This document shows positions 63,580-64,000 of a stretch of DNA of 64,000 nucleotides, piece after piece (the stretch's first letter is position 1; each line of letters opens with the position of its first letter). Made by a program: the position numbers and the translations under genes. This DNA is from Apostichopus japonicus (taxonomy: Eukaryota > Echinodermata > Holothuroidea > Aspidochirotida > Stichopodidae): positions 6,849,484 to 6,913,483 of the forward strand of contig NC_092564.1 of the NCBI RefSeq assembly GCF_037975245.1, read 5' to 3'. Below the pieces are notes generated by a model. It was not told the origin of the DNA, did not search any database, and worked only from the letters and a program-made list of their open reading frames with translations.

Positions 63580-64000
63580 GTACACTATATAATGAGACAA
63601 GTATATAAATATGTTTCGTGATCTGCAAGTAATCATGACAAAAAACAGTTTGTATGAGCTAAATAAATTTTCTTTGATTGGCTGTTAGAGATTTTGGTCT
63701 TAATTTGTTTAATTTCATGTTTGTTCATTTATTTCTTTGTATTTATATCATTCTTCTTCTGAACCTCAATATTAAGAAATACAAAACAAATGTCTTAAAT
63801 CATAGGTCCATATTTATTCTAAAGGTTATACTTAGAAATAATTTATTTTGTCAATGTATTAAACCCTTATAACATCTCATAAATCCGTATTTGAATGGGG
63901 AAAAAAATCAATGTTTGTTGAACAGTTTCTAACGTCGGTTTATGTCCATAATTGTTACAGTTATAACATCACCTAGCAGAAGTAACTGTTAAACAGCACC
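63578..64000. other. No gene recognised
   Basis: AT-rich. The frame at 63678-63872 (plus) is hydrophobic but matches no family I recognise. Confidence 0.5.

Overview
This window looks like non-coding DNA from an animal nuclear genome. It is strongly AT-rich and full of long (TA)n arrays. It also carries about 25 homopolymer C or G tracts of 8-16 bases, tRNA-derived SINEs, LINE fragments, a probable solo LTR and several short non-autonomous DNA transposons with target-site duplications. This mix fits a marine invertebrate, and an echinoderm such as a sea cucumber is my low-confidence guess from general impression only. I found no host protein-coding gene, no functional tRNA or rRNA gene and no CRISPR array. 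Nearly all open frames are short, biased in composition, or lie inside TA arrays. The frames with recognisable protein similarity belong to retrotransposons.

Layout. 1-13 kb: AT-rich DNA with one inverted-terminal-repeat element (4965-5337), a large TA array between GCCC-containing arms (7018-7600) and a 22-bp minisatellite (7884-8018). 13-24.6 kb: repeat fragments, diverged tandem duplications (14097-14540, 16200-17960, 21435-21768), a pogo-like terminus (19205-19282) and a 220-bp palindrome around a TA array (24365-24584). 24.6-37 kb: mostly featureless, with G/C-rich minisatellites, a 283-bp element at 33493-33775 and a tRNA-like SINE fragment near 34.95 kb.

37-41.7 kb: a tRNA-SINE with an 86-bp exact second copy, a probable Ty3/Gypsy-type solo LTR (37697-38389), a degenerate hammerhead-ribozyme-like motif (40510-40548) and a different SINE (41340-41640). 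44.5-53.2 kb: hAT-like termini, a 395-bp hAT-type MITE with a perfect 8-bp duplication (47389-47783), and a decayed L1/Tx1-like LINE on the minus strand (about 49990-53180). The LINE is split by a 567-bp fold-back element (51756-52322) and by a second copy of the same MITE (52698-53085). 54-64 kb: a GCGC-rich higher-order minisatellite (54494-54629), a third SINE copy (56841-57077), the 3' end of a CR1/L2-type LINE (58803-59112), a MITE with a perfect 8-bp duplication (59704-60015), two segmental tandem duplications and a terminal TA array.

The most informative locus is 50-53.2 kb. The LINE reading frame provides an independent ruler: removing each insert together with one target-site copy gives continuous LINE protein similarity. 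This fixes the ends of two non-autonomous transposon families and the order of insertion.
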